Shown piece after piece: positions 27,139-37,186 of a stretch of DNA of 64,000 bases (position 1 is the stretch's first letter; every line of letters starts with the position of its first letter). The position numbers were made by a program, and so were the translations under genes. The DNA comes from Dehalococcoidia bacterium UBA2588 (GTDB taxonomy: Bacteria > Chloroflexota > Dehalococcoidia > Lucifugimonadales > UBA3495), in the NCBI GenBank assembly GCA_002339805.1, contig DDKW01000017.1, positions 6,730 to 70,729 on the forward strand, written 5' to 3'. A model generated the notes under the pieces. That model searched no databases, was not told the origin of the DNA, and was given only the letters and a program-made list of their open reading frames with translations.

Positions 27139-27915
27139 GTGACTTCAAGTATTCTAATTGGACTAATTCAAGGTGTCGTAGAGTGGATTCCTGTGAGTTC
27201 CGAAGGAATATTGGTCATTCTATTTGATTGCTGCACTGAAATTGGGTTTAGCGAAGGGATTGCCATAGCATTATTACTGCATTTTGGTACTGGTGTAGCA
27301 AGCACTATGTATTTTTCAAAAGACATTATAGAGATATTAAAGGTCAGGGATTGGACGACAGGTTCTCAGAAAAACCTTCTTTCTGCGATTATCATATCGA
27401 GCTTCTTTACAGGGATTATAGGGATCCCTATTTATTTGGCTATGACATCTATACCCGAACATTTGGGGAAATATCTGATGATATTAATCGGCATACTCAT
27501 AATAATCACAGGACTAGTCCAGATAAGACAAGTTTCCAAAGTTGGTAGGTCTATAGATGATATCAAAGTTTTTGAAATGAGTTTGCTAGGAATAGTTCAA
27601 GGTTTTTCTATATTGCCTGGTTTGAGCCGATCAGCTTTGACTTTATCTTTTCTTATTGGCAGAGAGGTCAAAGTTGAGGATGCTCTAAAGTTGAGCTATT
27701 TGATTAGTATCCCTGTGAGTTTTGGAGGAGGACTACTAGGGCTCTTTGCCCTTGGAGTATTTTCTCTAGAGTTAAGTCATATTGTAGGGATATTCACCGC
27801 TTTTCTAGCAGGTATAATTACTATTGGGTTTCTTATGAGATTGTTGAAGAATATACCCATGGGAATGGTAGCCTTGGCTACGGGTGTTTTAGTAATAGGA
27901 TCTTCTTTCCTCTAA
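27139..27915 (+). CDS. Undecaprenyl-diphosphatase-like membrane protein (UppP/BacA family)
   Basis: 258 residues, GTG start, about eight membrane segments. [18 protein letters not shown] corresponds to the conserved E-x2-PVSS-x-G motif and [38 protein letters not shown] to the PGxSRSG motif. The His of the usual SSTGHL is replaced (SSEGIL), a variant common among archaeal-like homologues. It probably recycles isoprenoid diphosphate carriers. A perfect 15-bp terminator stem begins within the stop codon. Confidence 0.82.
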   Translation: MTSSILIGLIQGVVEWIPVSSEGILVILFDCCTEIGFSEGIAIALLLHFGTGVASTMYFSKDIIEILKVRDWTTGSQKNLLSAIIISSFFTGIIGIPIYLAMTSIPEHLGKYLMILIGILIIITGLVQIRQVSKVGRSIDDIKVFEMSLLGIVQGFSILPGLSRSALTLSFLIGREVKVEDALKLSYLISIPVSFGGGLLGLFALGVFSLELSHIVGIFTAFLAGIITIGFLMRLLKNIPMGMVALATGVLVIGSSFL

Positions 27916-27946
27916 GAAAGCAGCCGCAAACGCGGCTGCTTTCTTA
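27913..27946. terminator. Strong bidirectional intrinsic terminator
   Basis: TAAGAAAGCAGCCGC (27913-27927), a 4-base AAAC loop and the exact complement (27932-27946) form a perfect 15-bp stem with T-rich and A-rich outer ends. It separates the convergent uppP-like and pyrophosphatase genes and can serve both. Confidence 0.9.
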
Positions 27947-27960
27947 GACTCTTTTGTGGT

Positions 27961-30000
27961 TTATATATATAAAATGATAGGGGTTACCACAGTAAACACT
28001 GGGGCAAAAACGAGGGATACTATGGCCATCAATTTAAGCAAAATATTTAGAGATGGTCCAGAGGTATCCTTGAATGGATCGCCCACAACATCTCCTTCTA
28101 CAGCTGCTTTATGAGAGTCGGAACCTTTACCTCCGTAATGTCCAAGCTCAACATATTTTTTCGCATTGTCCCAGCTACCTCCGGCACTAGCCATGGTAAT
28201 GGCTATCATAAACCCGGATGCTACTGATCCAATCAGCATACCCCCTAGAGCTTCCGCTCCGAGGATCAGACCCATTGCTATAGGCATAATCACTGCAAGC
28301 AGGCCAGGGATTATCATTTCTTTTAGGGCCCCTCTGGTGCTGATGTCAACGCACCGTTCGTAGTCAGGAGTGGCTTCTCCGTCCAAAAGACCTTCAATTT
28401 CTCTGAACTGTCTCCTTACTTCATTGACCACTGCGAACGCGGCTCTTCCAACTGCATTCATAGTTAGAGCCGAAAATATAAATGGTAGCATGGCTCCGAT
28501 TAGCAGCCCGGCCAATGTAGTGTGCTTCAATATATTGATTCCGCCGTCGTCGAACAACCCTGCGGCTTGAGCGAATGCTGCTAGTAATGCAAGAGAGGTT
28601 AATGCTGCAGATCCAATTGCAAACCCCTTGCCAGTAGCGGCAGTAGTATTCCCAAGGGCGTCCAAAGCATCTGTCCGCTGCCGGACTTCAGGAGCTAGTT
28701 GAGCTTGCTCAGCAATGCCTCCTGCATTGTCTGCTACCGGGCCATAAGCGTCTGTGGCTAAAGTGATTCCTAAGGTCGATAAGAGGCCAACCCCAGCCAA
28801 GGCAATCCCGTAGAATTCCTTGAGTTCATAGGCAATTAGTATAGTTGCACCTATTGCGATTACTGGTATTAATGTGCTCATCATTCCGGTGGCAAACCCA
28901 CTTATGATCACAGTAGCTGCTCCAGTTTGTGCATTTTCAGCTACATTTTTGGTTGGTTTGTATTCGTAAGAAGTATAATACTCAGTTGCTGTGCCTATGA
29001 TAGTTCCTGCTATCAGACCTGTAATAATACATATGAACAGGCTTAGTCCGTCTGACATGTCAAGGTAATATATGATACCTCCAGCGAATATTGCGACTAA
29101 GATTGCAGAAGCAAATATTCCTTTTCTCAGTGCCCATAATAGTTGACCAAAGGTTGCATTTTCTGAGCTTCGAACCAAAAATGTACCAAGTATGGATGCT
29201 ATGATTCCAGCCCCAGCCAACATCAAGGGCAATAATGCTTCTTTGCTACTTATTAAAGCCATGCTTCCAGCAGCGAGAGCTATTGCTGATATTATCGATC
29301 CTACATAAGACTCGAAAAGGTCTGCTCCCATTCCGGCCACGTCTCCAACGTTGTCGCCAACGTTGTCAGCGATTACTCCCGGATTCCTAGGATCATCTTC
29401 TGGGATCCCTGCTTCAACTTTTCCTACAAGGTCAGATCCAACGTCAGCAGCTTTGGTGAAAATGCCGCCACCTACTCTTGCGAATAAAGCAATCGAGCTA
29501 GCTCCGAACCCGAAACCGGCTATTATGCTTGTATTTTGGAAAATGATCCATAGTACGGTCACTCCAATAAGGCCCATGCCTACGACAGTAAGCCCCATTA
29601 CGCTTCCAGAAGAAAATGCTACTCTTAATGCTGGATTAAGTCCGTGCATCGCAGAAGCTGCGGTTCTAACGTTTGCCCTAACGGCAATGTTCATTCCTAT
29701 AAATCCAGCCACAGCGGAACAAATTGCTCCGGCGACATAAGAAATAGCAGTCCCTGGCGTACTAGAACCCAATGCATAAAAGTCGATTAATACGCCAATT
29801 AATACAGCTACAATTATAACGAAAGGGAGGAGAGTTAAGTATTCCCTCTTGAGAAATGCTGCGGCTCCAGCTTTAATGGCATCACCGATCTCACGCATTC
29901 TTTGATTACCTGAATCGACGCGTAATAATCTGATGGCGGTGAATATTGCAAATAGTAATGCGATTCCACCTGATGCTAATACTAAGATTAACGGTAACAT
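27961..30000 (-). CDS. hppA: Membrane-bound ion-translocating pyrophosphatase (K+-stimulated type)
   Basis: 679 residues from the ATG at 30000, which has AGAGG at good spacing; an in-frame extension to 30084 runs through the promoter. About sixteen membrane segments. Signature motifs [35 protein letters not shown] and the C-terminal DNAKKYVE are intact. In [18 protein letters not shown] the position that is Lys in K+-independent enzymes is Ala, so a K+-stimulated enzyme is predicted. It couples PPi hydrolysis to H+ (or Na+) export. Confidence 0.96.
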   Translation of the reverse strand: MLPLILVLASGGIALLFAIFTAIRLLRVDSGNQRMREIGDAIKAGAAAFLKREYLTLLPFVIIVAVLIGVLIDFYALGSSTPGTAISYVAGAICSAVAGFIGMNIAVRANVRTAASAMHGLNPALRVAFSSGSVMGLTVVGMGLIGVTVLWIIFQNTSIIAGFGFGASSIALFARVGGGIFTKAADVGSDLVGKVEAGIPEDDPRNPGVIADNVGDNVGDVAGMGADLFESYVGSIISAIALAAGSMALISSKEALLPLMLAGAGIIASILGTFLVRSSENATFGQLLWALRKGIFASAILVAIFAGGIIYYLDMSDGLSLFICIITGLIAGTIIGTATEYYTSYEYKPTKNVAENAQTGAATVIISGFATGMMSTLIPVIAIGATILIAYELKEFYGIALAGVGLLSTLGITLATDAYGPVADNAGGIAEQAQLAPEVRQRTDALDALGNTTAATGKGFAIGSAALTSLALLAAFAQAAGLFDDGGINILKHTTLAGLLIGAMLPFIFSALTMNAVGRAAFAVVNEVRRQFREIEGLLDGEATPDYERCVDISTRGALKEMIIPGLLAVIMPIAMGLILGAEALGGMLIGSVASGFMIAITMASAGGSWDNAKKYVELGHYGGKGSDSHKAAVEGDVVGDPFKDTSGPSLNILLKLMAIVSLVFAPVFTVVTPIILYI

Positions 30001-30055
30001 GAAATACCTCTTATTTTTATAAAGATTTCTATTTGGTGGTTTAAGACCGCGGGCA

Positions 30056-30084
30056 AGTTTACACACGCTATTTGGCAGTGTCAA
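30056..30084 (-). promoter_or_regulatory. Probable promoter of hppA
   Basis: Consensus TTGACA (30079-30084), 17-bp spacer, TAAACT (30056-30061) on the minus strand, 55 bases upstream of the ATG at 30000. The same TAAACT -10 is used by trxA. Confidence 0.65.
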
Positions 30085-30184
30085 TAATATCCAAGCCCAA
30101 TATTGGTGTTTTTTAAAAGTTTTGGACGCAGTGGTACACTGAATGTTACATTTAAAGGTTTATGACTATAGGAACGGTGTACAC

Positions 30185-30949
30185 ATGGACTTGTTCGATC
30201 TTGCTGGAAAGACCGCGCTAATAACCGGAGGAAATGGGGGGCTGGGTCTTGGAATGGCCAAAGGGTTAGTTAATTATGGTTGCCAGGTTATATTGGTGGG
30301 ACGTAATGAAGAGAAACTAAGCAGATCTGTCTCAGACATAAATCAGGATTTTAGTAATATGGCTCACGGACTCGTAGGTGATGTTAATTCTGATGACGAC
30401 TTAGGCCAAATAGTAGTAGATGGCTTAAATGTTTGGGGATCTATAGATATCTTAATTAATAATGCGGGCATCTCTATAAGGAAACAGCCGCAAGACCTAT
30501 TAGATGATGATTGGGATAATGTGTTAAATACTAATTTGACATCAGTATTTAAATTATCAAAATTAATGTACCCCCATTTTGTTTCTATTGGACACGGCAA
30601 AATTATCAATATAGGCTCTATGTATTCTATTTTCGGCAGTGATTGGGTTGTGCCTTATTCGGCGAGTAAAGGAGCTGTCATACAATTGACAAAGAGTCTG
30701 GCAGTAGCTTGGGCGGAGAAGAATATTCAAGTCAACGCGATCATTCCAGGCTGGTTTGAGACAGATTTGACGGCCTCTATACCTACCTTGGATCCAACTA
30801 GGTATGAGAAGATTTCTAACAGGATTCCAACAGGTAAATGGGGCATACCTGAAGACATAGCAGGTACAGCAGTATTTTTATCTAGTCCAGGCTCTGACTA
30901 TATCACGGGGACTTCAGTCATAGTGGATGGAGGATATTCTGCTTCGTGA
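30185..30949 (+). CDS. Short-chain dehydrogenase/reductase
   Basis: 254 residues from the ATG at 30185. TGGNGGLGLGMA is the dinucleotide-binding TGxxxGxG, INNAGISIRK the NNAG motif, and catalytic Ser-Tyr-Lys lies in INIGSMYSIFGSDWVVPYSASKGA. The C-terminus PGSDYITGTSVIVDGGYSA is classical SDR. The sequence is closest in style to gluconate 5-dehydrogenase/3-oxoacyl-ACP reductases; substrate unknown. It is followed closely by a small receiver-like protein. Confidence 0.9.
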   Translation: MDLFDLAGKTALITGGNGGLGLGMAKGLVNYGCQVILVGRNEEKLSRSVSDINQDFSNMAHGLVGDVNSDDDLGQIVVDGLNVWGSIDILINNAGISIRKQPQDLLDDDWDNVLNTNLTSVFKLSKLMYPHFVSIGHGKIINIGSMYSIFGSDWVVPYSASKGAVIQLTKSLAVAWAEKNIQVNAIIPGWFETDLTASIPTLDPTRYEKISNRIPTGKWGIPEDIAGTAVFLSSPGSDYITGTSVIVDGGYSAS

Positions 30950-30973
30950 TTATCTGTGCATATATGGACGTTT

Positions 30974-31261
30974 ATGAATAACAGTGTATTAATATATTCG
31001 GATTTTAACGATGTTGTTGAAGAAGCAGTGGTGCTTTTGGAAAAATCAGGTTACATAGTTTCTTCTGCCGGTAATTTTAACGGAGCAATAGATTTGATAA
31101 CGTCCTCAGATTACGAGTATTTTCTAGTGGATGATTCTGTCAATGCTACAACACTTAAGTATTTGATTTCAGAATCTCGGAGATGCCATCCAGACTCTGC
31201 TGTCATAACATTTAATGCTGTCGAATCTATATTGACTCGATTCAGACATTCCAGGGCGTAG
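30974..31261 (+). CDS. Receiver-like small protein
   Basis: About 95 residues from the ATG at 30974. SVLIYSDFNDVVEEAVVLLEKSGYIVSSAGNFNGAIDLI and YEYFLVDDS read like a response-regulator receiver domain, including the Asp at the end of strand three. The conserved Thr/Ser and Lys of strands 4 and 5 are not seen (VITFNAVESIL), so it may be an unphosphorylated or degenerate receiver. No output domain; no histidine kinase nearby. It ends 2 bases before the stop of the convergent CoA-transferase. Confidence 0.5.
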   Translation: MNNSVLIYSDFNDVVEEAVVLLEKSGYIVSSAGNFNGAIDLITSSDYEYFLVDDSVNATTLKYLISESRRCHPDSAVITFNAVESILTRFRHSRA

Positions 31262-31263
31262 AC

Positions 31264-32475
31264 TTATTCTCTAGGTTTTGTGGGTTCTCCTATTACTCCT
31301 TTAGATATCAAGTCTGATATTGCAGATTCGGGGAATCCTAGGCTCTGTAAAACTTCTCTGTTGTGTTGTCCTAAAAGAGGAGGAGGCATTTTTATTTGAG
31401 GGGGAGTGAGACTTAATTTTAGGGGAGAATTAGGAGTCCTGAGGTCTGGGACATTTGGGTGGCCTGGTATATTTACAATCATATTTCTTGCGAGCACTTG
31501 TTCATCTTCTACGACGTCTTTCACGTTATTGATGGGACCGCATGGAACCCCCGCAGTTACGATAGTATTAATCCAGTGCACCGTGTTATTAGTCTTAAAA
31601 ATTGAGTTTAAAGTATCTACGCAGTCTTTCCTGTTCGCGACACGATTGTCATTAGTATCAAATCTTGGGTCATTTGTTAATTCAGGATGAGATATTGCGG
31701 TACAAAGCTTTTCCCATAGTCCTTGATTCGCGCAACCAATCAAAAAATAGCCGTCATTCGATTCAAAGGTTTGATATGGCACTAAACTGGGATGCCCTGA
31801 ACCAAGGCGTGTAGGGATTTCTTCGGTGGCCATATAATTTGATGCATGATAACTTAATGCTGCTATTTGACCATCCAATAAAGCAGCTTCGATCTGCTGT
31901 CCCTTGCCAGTATTTTCCCTGTGGTAAAGAGCAGTTACCATGGACCCGAAAGCCATCATGCCAGTAAACAGGTCCACCAATGAAAAACCAACTCGCTGTG
32001 GTTGGCCATCCGGTTCTCCTGTTAAATCCATGAGCCCACTGTAAGCTTGGATTATCAAGTCGTAACCAGGCATATCTTTCATGGGCCCGGTTCTGCCATA
32101 ACCGGATATGGAACAATATATAATTTCGGGGTTAATAGCTCGGATGTCGGCATAGCCTAACCCCATCTTTTCCAAGGCTCCGGCTCTAAAACTCTCTATA
32201 AATATGTCAGCATCTTTCAGCAGCGATTTTATAATACCAATCCCTTCTTCTGATTTCAGATTGACGCTTATACTTTTTTTATTACGATTGAAAGACATGA
32301 AATTTGCGCTTTCGCCACCCCAAAATGGAGGCCATTTTCTGGTTTCGTCTCCTTGAGTAGGCTCTTCTATCTTTATAACGTCTGCTCCCAAGTCTGCCAA
32401 CATCATTGTTGAGAAAGGACCAGCTAAAGTTCTCGTTAAATCTACTACTTTAATATTACTGAGAGCGCTAGGCAT
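31264..32475 (-). CDS. CaiB/BaiF family CoA-transferase (class III)
   Basis: 403 residues from the ATG at 32475, which has GAGGTG six bases upstream. ALSNIKVVDLTRTLAGPFSTMMLADLGADVIKIEEP is the family N-terminus; the catalytic-Asp region is LPGYDLIIQAYSGLMDLTGEPDG (GYDLIxQA), and SLVDLFTGMMAFGSM follows. It transfers CoA between carboxylic acids; the substrate is unknown. Divergent from ribokinase. Confidence 0.93.
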   Translation of the reverse strand: MPSALSNIKVVDLTRTLAGPFSTMMLADLGADVIKIEEPTQGDETRKWPPFWGGESANFMSFNRNKKSISVNLKSEEGIGIIKSLLKDADIFIESFRAGALEKMGLGYADIRAINPEIIYCSISGYGRTGPMKDMPGYDLIIQAYSGLMDLTGEPDGQPQRVGFSLVDLFTGMMAFGSMVTALYHRENTGKGQQIEAALLDGQIAALSYHASNYMATEEIPTRLGSGHPSLVPYQTFESNDGYFLIGCANQGLWEKLCTAISHPELTNDPRFDTNDNRVANRKDCVDTLNSIFKTNNTVHWINTIVTAGVPCGPINNVKDVVEDEQVLARNMIVNIPGHPNVPDLRTPNSPLKLSLTPPQIKMPPPLLGQHNREVLQSLGFPESAISDLISKGVIGEPTKPRE

Positions 32476-32540
32476 GTGGATCACCTCGTTTTCATACTAG
32501 GTTTGATTTCTTGGAACGGAAATTATAGCATGAGGACGCA

Positions 32541-33479
32541 ATGAGTGACGAATCTACAGTTCTAGTTTATGGTGGAATTAATATTGACCTAGTTACTAGG
32601 TCCGATGTGTTCCCTATGCCCGGGCAGACTATACTGGGCAATCAATTTATTACTTACCCTGGCGGCAAAGGTGCAAACCAAGCAGTTTCTATTAGTAGGC
32701 TAGGATTACAAGTTAGTTTGTTAGGCGGAGTGGGAGATGATGTTTTTGGATCAGCATTGATCCAAGGATTAGCAGAAAAAGGGGTTGAGGTTGATGGAAT
32801 TTCTGTCATGCCTGGGATTCACTCTGGAGTTGCGGTGATTAACATTGACGGAACATCCCAAAATCAAATTATTCAAGTACATGGAGCTAATGCGGAATCC
32901 ACAGAGTCTGTGATTATTGACCAAATAGATACTAAACATCGTGTGAAATATTTGTTGTTGCAACTCGAAACTCCTGTAGAAGTGTCCGCTGTTTTGGCAA
33001 ATAAAGCAAAACAGAGAGATATCACTGTTATATTGGACCCTGGACCAACGAGACCGATTCCGCCTGATCTCTGGAGTTGTGTTGATTTCATTACCCCAAA
33101 CGAGACAGAAGCCGAGTATTTGACTGATATAAAAGTTAATGATGTTAAATCTGGATTTGCGGCTGCCCGAAAGATTTATGAAATGGGTATTCCTTCAGTT
33201 ATAGTGAAAATGGGATCTCAAGGGGCTTTGTATTTAGATCATAATCAGGAATTCTACATACCGGCAGTAGAAGTGGACGCTATAGATTCTGTTGCAGCAG
33301 GTGATGCTTTCAACGGTGCTTTCACGTACGGACTATATAATTCTTGGAGCGTAGAAGACAGTGTTAAATGGGCTGTGTGTTCAGGAGGTCTAGCTACTAC
33401 AAAGACAGGAGCCCAAGACTCTATGCCTGCACTGAAAGATGTACAGGAGTTATACAAAAAGGCTTTTCAAAAGGAGTGA
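32541..33479 (+). CDS. rbsK: Ribokinase-like PfkB carbohydrate kinase
   Basis: 312 residues. PGGKGANQAVSISRLG is the first PfkB signature and DSVAAGDAFNGAFTYGL the second, with the catalytic Asp in GDAF. Length and both motifs fit RbsK best, phosphorylating ribose or a related sugar. No ribose transporter is in the window. A Nudix hydrolase gene follows by 6 bases. Confidence 0.9.
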   Translation: MSDESTVLVYGGINIDLVTRSDVFPMPGQTILGNQFITYPGGKGANQAVSISRLGLQVSLLGGVGDDVFGSALIQGLAEKGVEVDGISVMPGIHSGVAVINIDGTSQNQIIQVHGANAESTESVIIDQIDTKHRVKYLLLQLETPVEVSAVLANKAKQRDITVILDPGPTRPIPPDLWSCVDFITPNETEAEYLTDIKVNDVKSGFAAARKIYEMGIPSVIVKMGSQGALYLDHNQEFYIPAVEVDAIDSVAAGDAFNGAFTYGLYNSWSVEDSVKWAVCSGGLATTKTGAQDSMPALKDVQELYKKAFQKE

Positions 33480-33485
33480 ACCTAT

Positions 33486-33971
33486 ATGCAGCAATCACAT
33501 TCTTACTGCCCGGAATGTGGGAATACAATAGCACTAGTTGAGTTTGAACAGACTTACATGTTGAAATGCTCAACATGTAAGGCTGAGTACTATTTCGATC
33601 CTAAAGTGTCAGCAGTGTGTGCTTTGATTAGTGATAATCAGGTTTTACTGATAAAACGCGGTAACGAACCCGGTTATGGGAAATGGAGCCTCCCAGGAGG
33701 TTACGTGGACAGATCAGAAAAGGTGGAAGATGCCGTAATTCGGGAAATACGCGAAGAGACGGGTTTGAGAATTGAAGACATAACATTATTAGGAGTATAT
33801 TCGAGTACGGGATCACCAGTGATTGTTATCGCTTATCTAACTCGTGCTAGTTCTGGGCACATAACTCCTAATCATGAAGTGCTTGAATGTGGGTTCTTTG
33901 ATTTGAATACCCTGCCTGAATTAGCTTTCCCCAGAGATGAGGAAATCATTCGATTAGCAGCTGTAAGCTAG
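33486..33971 (+). CDS. Nudix hydrolase with N-terminal zinc ribbon
   Basis: 161 residues. An N-terminal zinc ribbon (CPECGN, then CSTCKA) precedes a Nudix domain with a full Nudix box, GGYVDRSEKVEDAVIREIREETGL. The zinc ribbon plus Nudix arrangement is seen in NudC-like and ADP-ribose pyrophosphatase-like proteins; substrate uncertain. Overlaps a hairpin that starts in its stop codon. Confidence 0.9.
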   Translation: MQQSHSYCPECGNTIALVEFEQTYMLKCSTCKAEYYFDPKVSAVCALISDNQVLLIKRGNEPGYGKWSLPGGYVDRSEKVEDAVIREIREETGLRIEDITLLGVYSSTGSPVIVIAYLTRASSGHITPNHEVLECGFFDLNTLPELAFPRDEEIIRLAAVS

Positions 33972-33996
33972 GTGCTTGCCGGTAGGCAAGCACCTA
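33969..33996. terminator. Hairpin between convergent genes
   Basis: TAGGTGCTTGCC (33969-33980), loop GGTA, perfect complement (33985-33996): a 12-bp stem with no T tract after it. It separates the Nudix gene and the convergent lyase gene and probably acts as a weak bidirectional terminator or mRNA 3' end. Confidence 0.6.
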
Positions 33997-34002
33997 CAAT
34001 GG

Positions 34003-35187
34003 CTAGTCTAGAGGCTTAGGCATCCATTCTTCGATCCATGGGAACTCACCTGCAGTGCCATACGCATCGACGCCTGAGTCGATTCTGTCTCTGTACGGGC
34101 TCTGGATTGGCTCACTGTAAGGATATATTCCTCCTTCGTAAACGCTAGGACCTAATTTGTAGTGTTTTGCCTGCCCTGGGGTTTCTACGAATGGCATATT
34201 AATATCGTACAACTCGTCTTTGTGTTTAGGTCTGGGGCCTGCTTTAGAAACGTGCCCATAAAGTTCTCTGCCAATAATATTTTCTGCCATCCACACGCAA
34301 TCAATTAATTTTGAGATGTCTACTCCTGTTGGAATTCCCATATCTTCCATCATGTGAAGAAGGTCTTCAGTCGGAGCCATACCTGTAACTTGTCCATTAC
34401 CGCAATAAGGGCAACCACCGAATCCACCGATGGTACCGTCCAGCTCTAGAGTGTCTTCTGAAGAAAGAACCCTCATGGCAGCATAAGCGGAGGCTATAGC
34501 CATATTCCTGCCGTTATGTAGATGCAGTCTAAAATGCTTTATTTCTGGCCACCGTTCTTTAACCCTGATTATGCTTTCTTCAACTTTGGCAGGAGTACAG
34601 TGACTCATAGGGTCGCCCATTGCACAACTCACAACGTTGATGCCAGCTTCATCCCAAAGGTTATGCTGCACTTCGTACATTTGCATTAATGCATCCACAG
34701 GAATCTCGCCTATGAAATTTGATCCCCAACTAGCATTTGTGCCAATACCTGCTTCTTTAATGTTTAGTTCTTGTGCCTGAGCTATTATAGGGGCCCATCT
34801 TTCCATTTCTTGCATCTGGGACCTGTTCGTATTTCTCCGAACGAACACATCGCACATATGTACTCCTAACCTAGGATATTTGTCTCGTTCTATGGTGAGA
34901 GGCGGCGAATATGCTCTAGCTCGCTCTACTCCACGTGGATTTAGTGCTAGTGCTGTATAGGTGACTCCGGGTTTTGGGGTGAATTTTGTGACAATTTCGT
35001 CGATTCTTTCCATTTGAGGAGTCCATTTTGGGCTAACAAAAGACCCTACCACGATTTGTTGTAAACCTGTTTCAGATAGTGCATCGAGTAGTTGGACTTT
35101 GTCATCCACCGATATGTTTGAATTTTCTATTTGCATGCCCTCCCGCATGCCTTCTTCTTTGTAAACTATAGTTGGCCAATCGTTCAT
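34003..35187 (-). CDS. HMG-CoA lyase-like TIM-barrel (pyruvate carboxyltransferase family)
   Basis: 394 residues. The N-terminus IVYKEEGMREGMQIE is a variant of the RDGLQ motif, VGSFVSPKWTPQM matches the HMGL active-site strand, and FRLHLHNGRNMAIASAYAAM plus IGGFGGCPYCGNGQ carry the metal-binding HLHN and catalytic-Cys loop. It is longer than HMG-CoA lyase and has a C-terminal extension. A carbon-carbon lyase or synthase of unknown substrate. Strong promoter upstream. Confidence 0.85.
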   Translation of the reverse strand: MNDWPTIVYKEEGMREGMQIENSNISVDDKVQLLDALSETGLQQIVVGSFVSPKWTPQMERIDEIVTKFTPKPGVTYTALALNPRGVERARAYSPPLTIERDKYPRLGVHMCDVFVRRNTNRSQMQEMERWAPIIAQAQELNIKEAGIGTNASWGSNFIGEIPVDALMQMYEVQHNLWDEAGINVVSCAMGDPMSHCTPAKVEESIIRVKERWPEIKHFRLHLHNGRNMAIASAYAAMRVLSSEDTLELDGTIGGFGGCPYCGNGQVTGMAPTEDLLHMMEDMGIPTGVDISKLIDCVWMAENIIGRELYGHVSKAGPRPKHKDELYDINMPFVETPGQAKHYKLGPSVYEGGIYPYSEPIQSPYRDRIDSGVDAYGTAGEFPWIEEWMPKPLD

Positions 35188-35252
35188 GTTATCTCCCTAA
35201 GCTAGACGTATAAATATTGTGATCATTTCAAGGGCAGTAGCTTATTGTCAGA

Positions 35253-35281
35253 ATTTTATGAGGGTGAGTATTTCTTGTCAA
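35253..35281 (-). promoter_or_regulatory. Promoter of the HMGL-like gene
   Basis: Minus strand TTGACA (35276-35281), 17-bp spacer, TAAAAT (35253-35258), 66 bases before the start codon. On the plus strand a TATAAT at 35310-35315 could be the -10 for the VOC gene but has no good -35. Confidence 0.6.
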
Positions 35282-35360
35282 GGAATCCAGCCTCTATCGA
35301 CATCTGTCATATAATAAGCTCCGTCTGAGAAAACTTAAGATTTGTTAGGAGAAATAAAAA

Positions 35361-35771
35361 ATGGCGAGCGTAAGTATAGATCACATAGCGATTCCAACGG
35401 CAGATGCTGAAAGGTTAATCCTTTTTTATAAGAAACTTGGATTCACTATTAATGATGAAAAAGAATGGCGAGAAGGCAAAGTAAACATCTTTAATATTCA
35501 AGTCGGTGACAGCAAAATTAATGTGCATCCTGAAGGCTATGTGGCCGCATATAAGGGGCCTACGGCAGTCCCGGGTTGCGGAGACATATGCTTTGTGTGG
35601 GATGGCACAGTTGAAGAATGCGTTAAATTATTGAATGATGCAGGTGTTGAGATCATCAGAGGCCCAGGTGAAAGAAAAGGGGCTCGGCAAGGAGGGATTG
35701 TCCCCGCTGTGAGCCTATATGCGAGAGACCCAGACGAGAACTTGCTAGAATGGATGATATATCAGGAATGA
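35361..35771 (+). CDS. VOC/glyoxalase superfamily protein
   Basis: 136 residues, ATG with AGGAGA. SVDHIAIPTADAERLILFYKKLGF and LYARDPDENLLEWMIY are the two paired VOC half-repeats, with a His in DHI and a Glu in LLEWM as likely metal ligands. Glyoxalase/bleomycin-resistance/dioxygenase superfamily, function unknown. An MmgE/PrpD gene follows after 28 bases, perhaps one catabolic unit. Confidence 0.9.
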   Translation: MASVSIDHIAIPTADAERLILFYKKLGFTINDEKEWREGKVNIFNIQVGDSKINVHPEGYVAAYKGPTAVPGCGDICFVWDGTVEECVKLLNDAGVEIIRGPGERKGARQGGIVPAVSLYARDPDENLLEWMIYQE

Positions 35772-35799
35772 TATCCACCGAAAGATGAGATTCTAAAGT

Positions 35800-37185
35800 A
35801 TGAACATTGATAATAGATATGATTTCTGTAAAACCATAGAAGAACTCAAATTTACTGATTTAGGTACGGATTCGATTACCTATGCTAAGTACGATTTAAT
35901 AGACACATTGGGTGTGAGCATAGCTGGAGCTTCTGCTCCTGGGATTAATGATCTGCTTGGAGTATATACTTCTGTGGGTGGTGATCGTCAAAGTACGGTT
36001 TTTGCTAAGAATATTAAACTTCCTTCTATTCATGCCGCGATGATCAATGGAGCTATGGCCCATGCTTTGGATTTTGATGACACGCTGGATTTTGCTGGGA
36101 ATATTCATGTTGGCGCTAGCTTGATCCCTGCAACGCTGGCTATGTCTGATCAAGTGGGAGGTGTTTCTGGTAAAGACTTATTAACGGCGATAGTTGCGGG
36201 GATGGAAGTATCTTGTAGGTTGGCTGAAATTGCATATAAAGATGTCGGATGGCATCGGACGAGTGCTTTTGGTATTTTTGGAGCCACTGTAGCTGTGTGC
36301 AAAATTTTGGGACTAGAAGCCGAGTTAATCCGGGAGGCATTAGGGATCGCGTTGAGCCTAGCATCTGGCACCCGCCAGTGCATAGTGGATGGAGCGTTAA
36401 CTAAAAGACTACAGGCAGGGTTCGCCGCCTCACATGCTGTTACTGCTGCACTTTATGCTAAGGCTGGTTTGACAGGTGCCCTGGATCCTTTCTGGGGCAA
36501 ATATGGATTTTTTGAAATGTATCAAGGTGGCGGATACGATAAGTCAAACACTTTAGAAACATTTGGCCAAAAATATTTAATGACAAGTCTGAGCTTCAAG
36601 CCATATCCTTGTGGTAGACCAACACATAAATTTGTATTGGCTGCCATTAAAGCTTGTGAACAATTAAGTTATAAACAATTGGATCCAGAGGACATAGCAA
36701 CCGTAATGGTGAAATGCAACGTCCAAACGTATGAGAGGCATAAACTTAATTCTGATCCCCAAAATGTGCCTCAAAATCAAATAGAAGCCCAGTTTCACGT
36801 AGGATTTTTGATAGCATCTAGTTTGGTAAATGGGCAGTTTGGACTGAAAGAATTAAACAGCTTGGAACATGGGACAGTAGCTAAAATACTAAATAATTTT
36901 ATGTGGGAACCTACCAGAGAGGCGTTTGCTGGGGATAAAATTGGTGTTTTAGAAGTTCAGACCACTAAAGGGGAGAAATGTACAGTCGATATCACTGAAA
37001 GCTCGGTTGCGCAGTGTTCCTCCACGGTTGGGCAACTTGTAATCTCGAAGTTTGAGTCATGCACACAATATGCAACCGCCAACACAAAATCAACACAAGT
37101 TGACGGGTTAATAGATATTATTGGAGAAATTGAATCCATGCAAAATTCCTTGGAGATAACAGACAGAGTCTTGACCGTTAATTAA
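35800..37185 (+). CDS. MmgE/PrpD family protein
   Basis: 461 residues. LIDTLGVSIAGASAPGI, MAHALDFDDTLDFAGNIHVGASLIPATLA and KPYPCGRPTHKFVLAAI are conserved MmgE/PrpD segments, including the HALDFDD motif. It is a dehydratase/epimerase-like family protein of unknown substrate, the second one in the window (other at 18293-19678); the two are clearly divergent. Follows the VOC gene. Confidence 0.9.
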   Translation: MNIDNRYDFCKTIEELKFTDLGTDSITYAKYDLIDTLGVSIAGASAPGINDLLGVYTSVGGDRQSTVFAKNIKLPSIHAAMINGAMAHALDFDDTLDFAGNIHVGASLIPATLAMSDQVGGVSGKDLLTAIVAGMEVSCRLAEIAYKDVGWHRTSAFGIFGATVAVCKILGLEAELIREALGIALSLASGTRQCIVDGALTKRLQAGFAASHAVTAALYAKAGLTGALDPFWGKYGFFEMYQGGGYDKSNTLETFGQKYLMTSLSFKPYPCGRPTHKFVLAAIKACEQLSYKQLDPEDIATVMVKCNVQTYERHKLNSDPQNVPQNQIEAQFHVGFLIASSLVNGQFGLKELNSLEHGTVAKILNNFMWEPTREAFAGDKIGVLEVQTTKGEKCTVDITESSVAQCSSTVGQLVISKFESCTQYATANTKSTQVDGLIDIIGEIESMQNSLEITDRVLTVN

Positions 37186-37186
37186 T

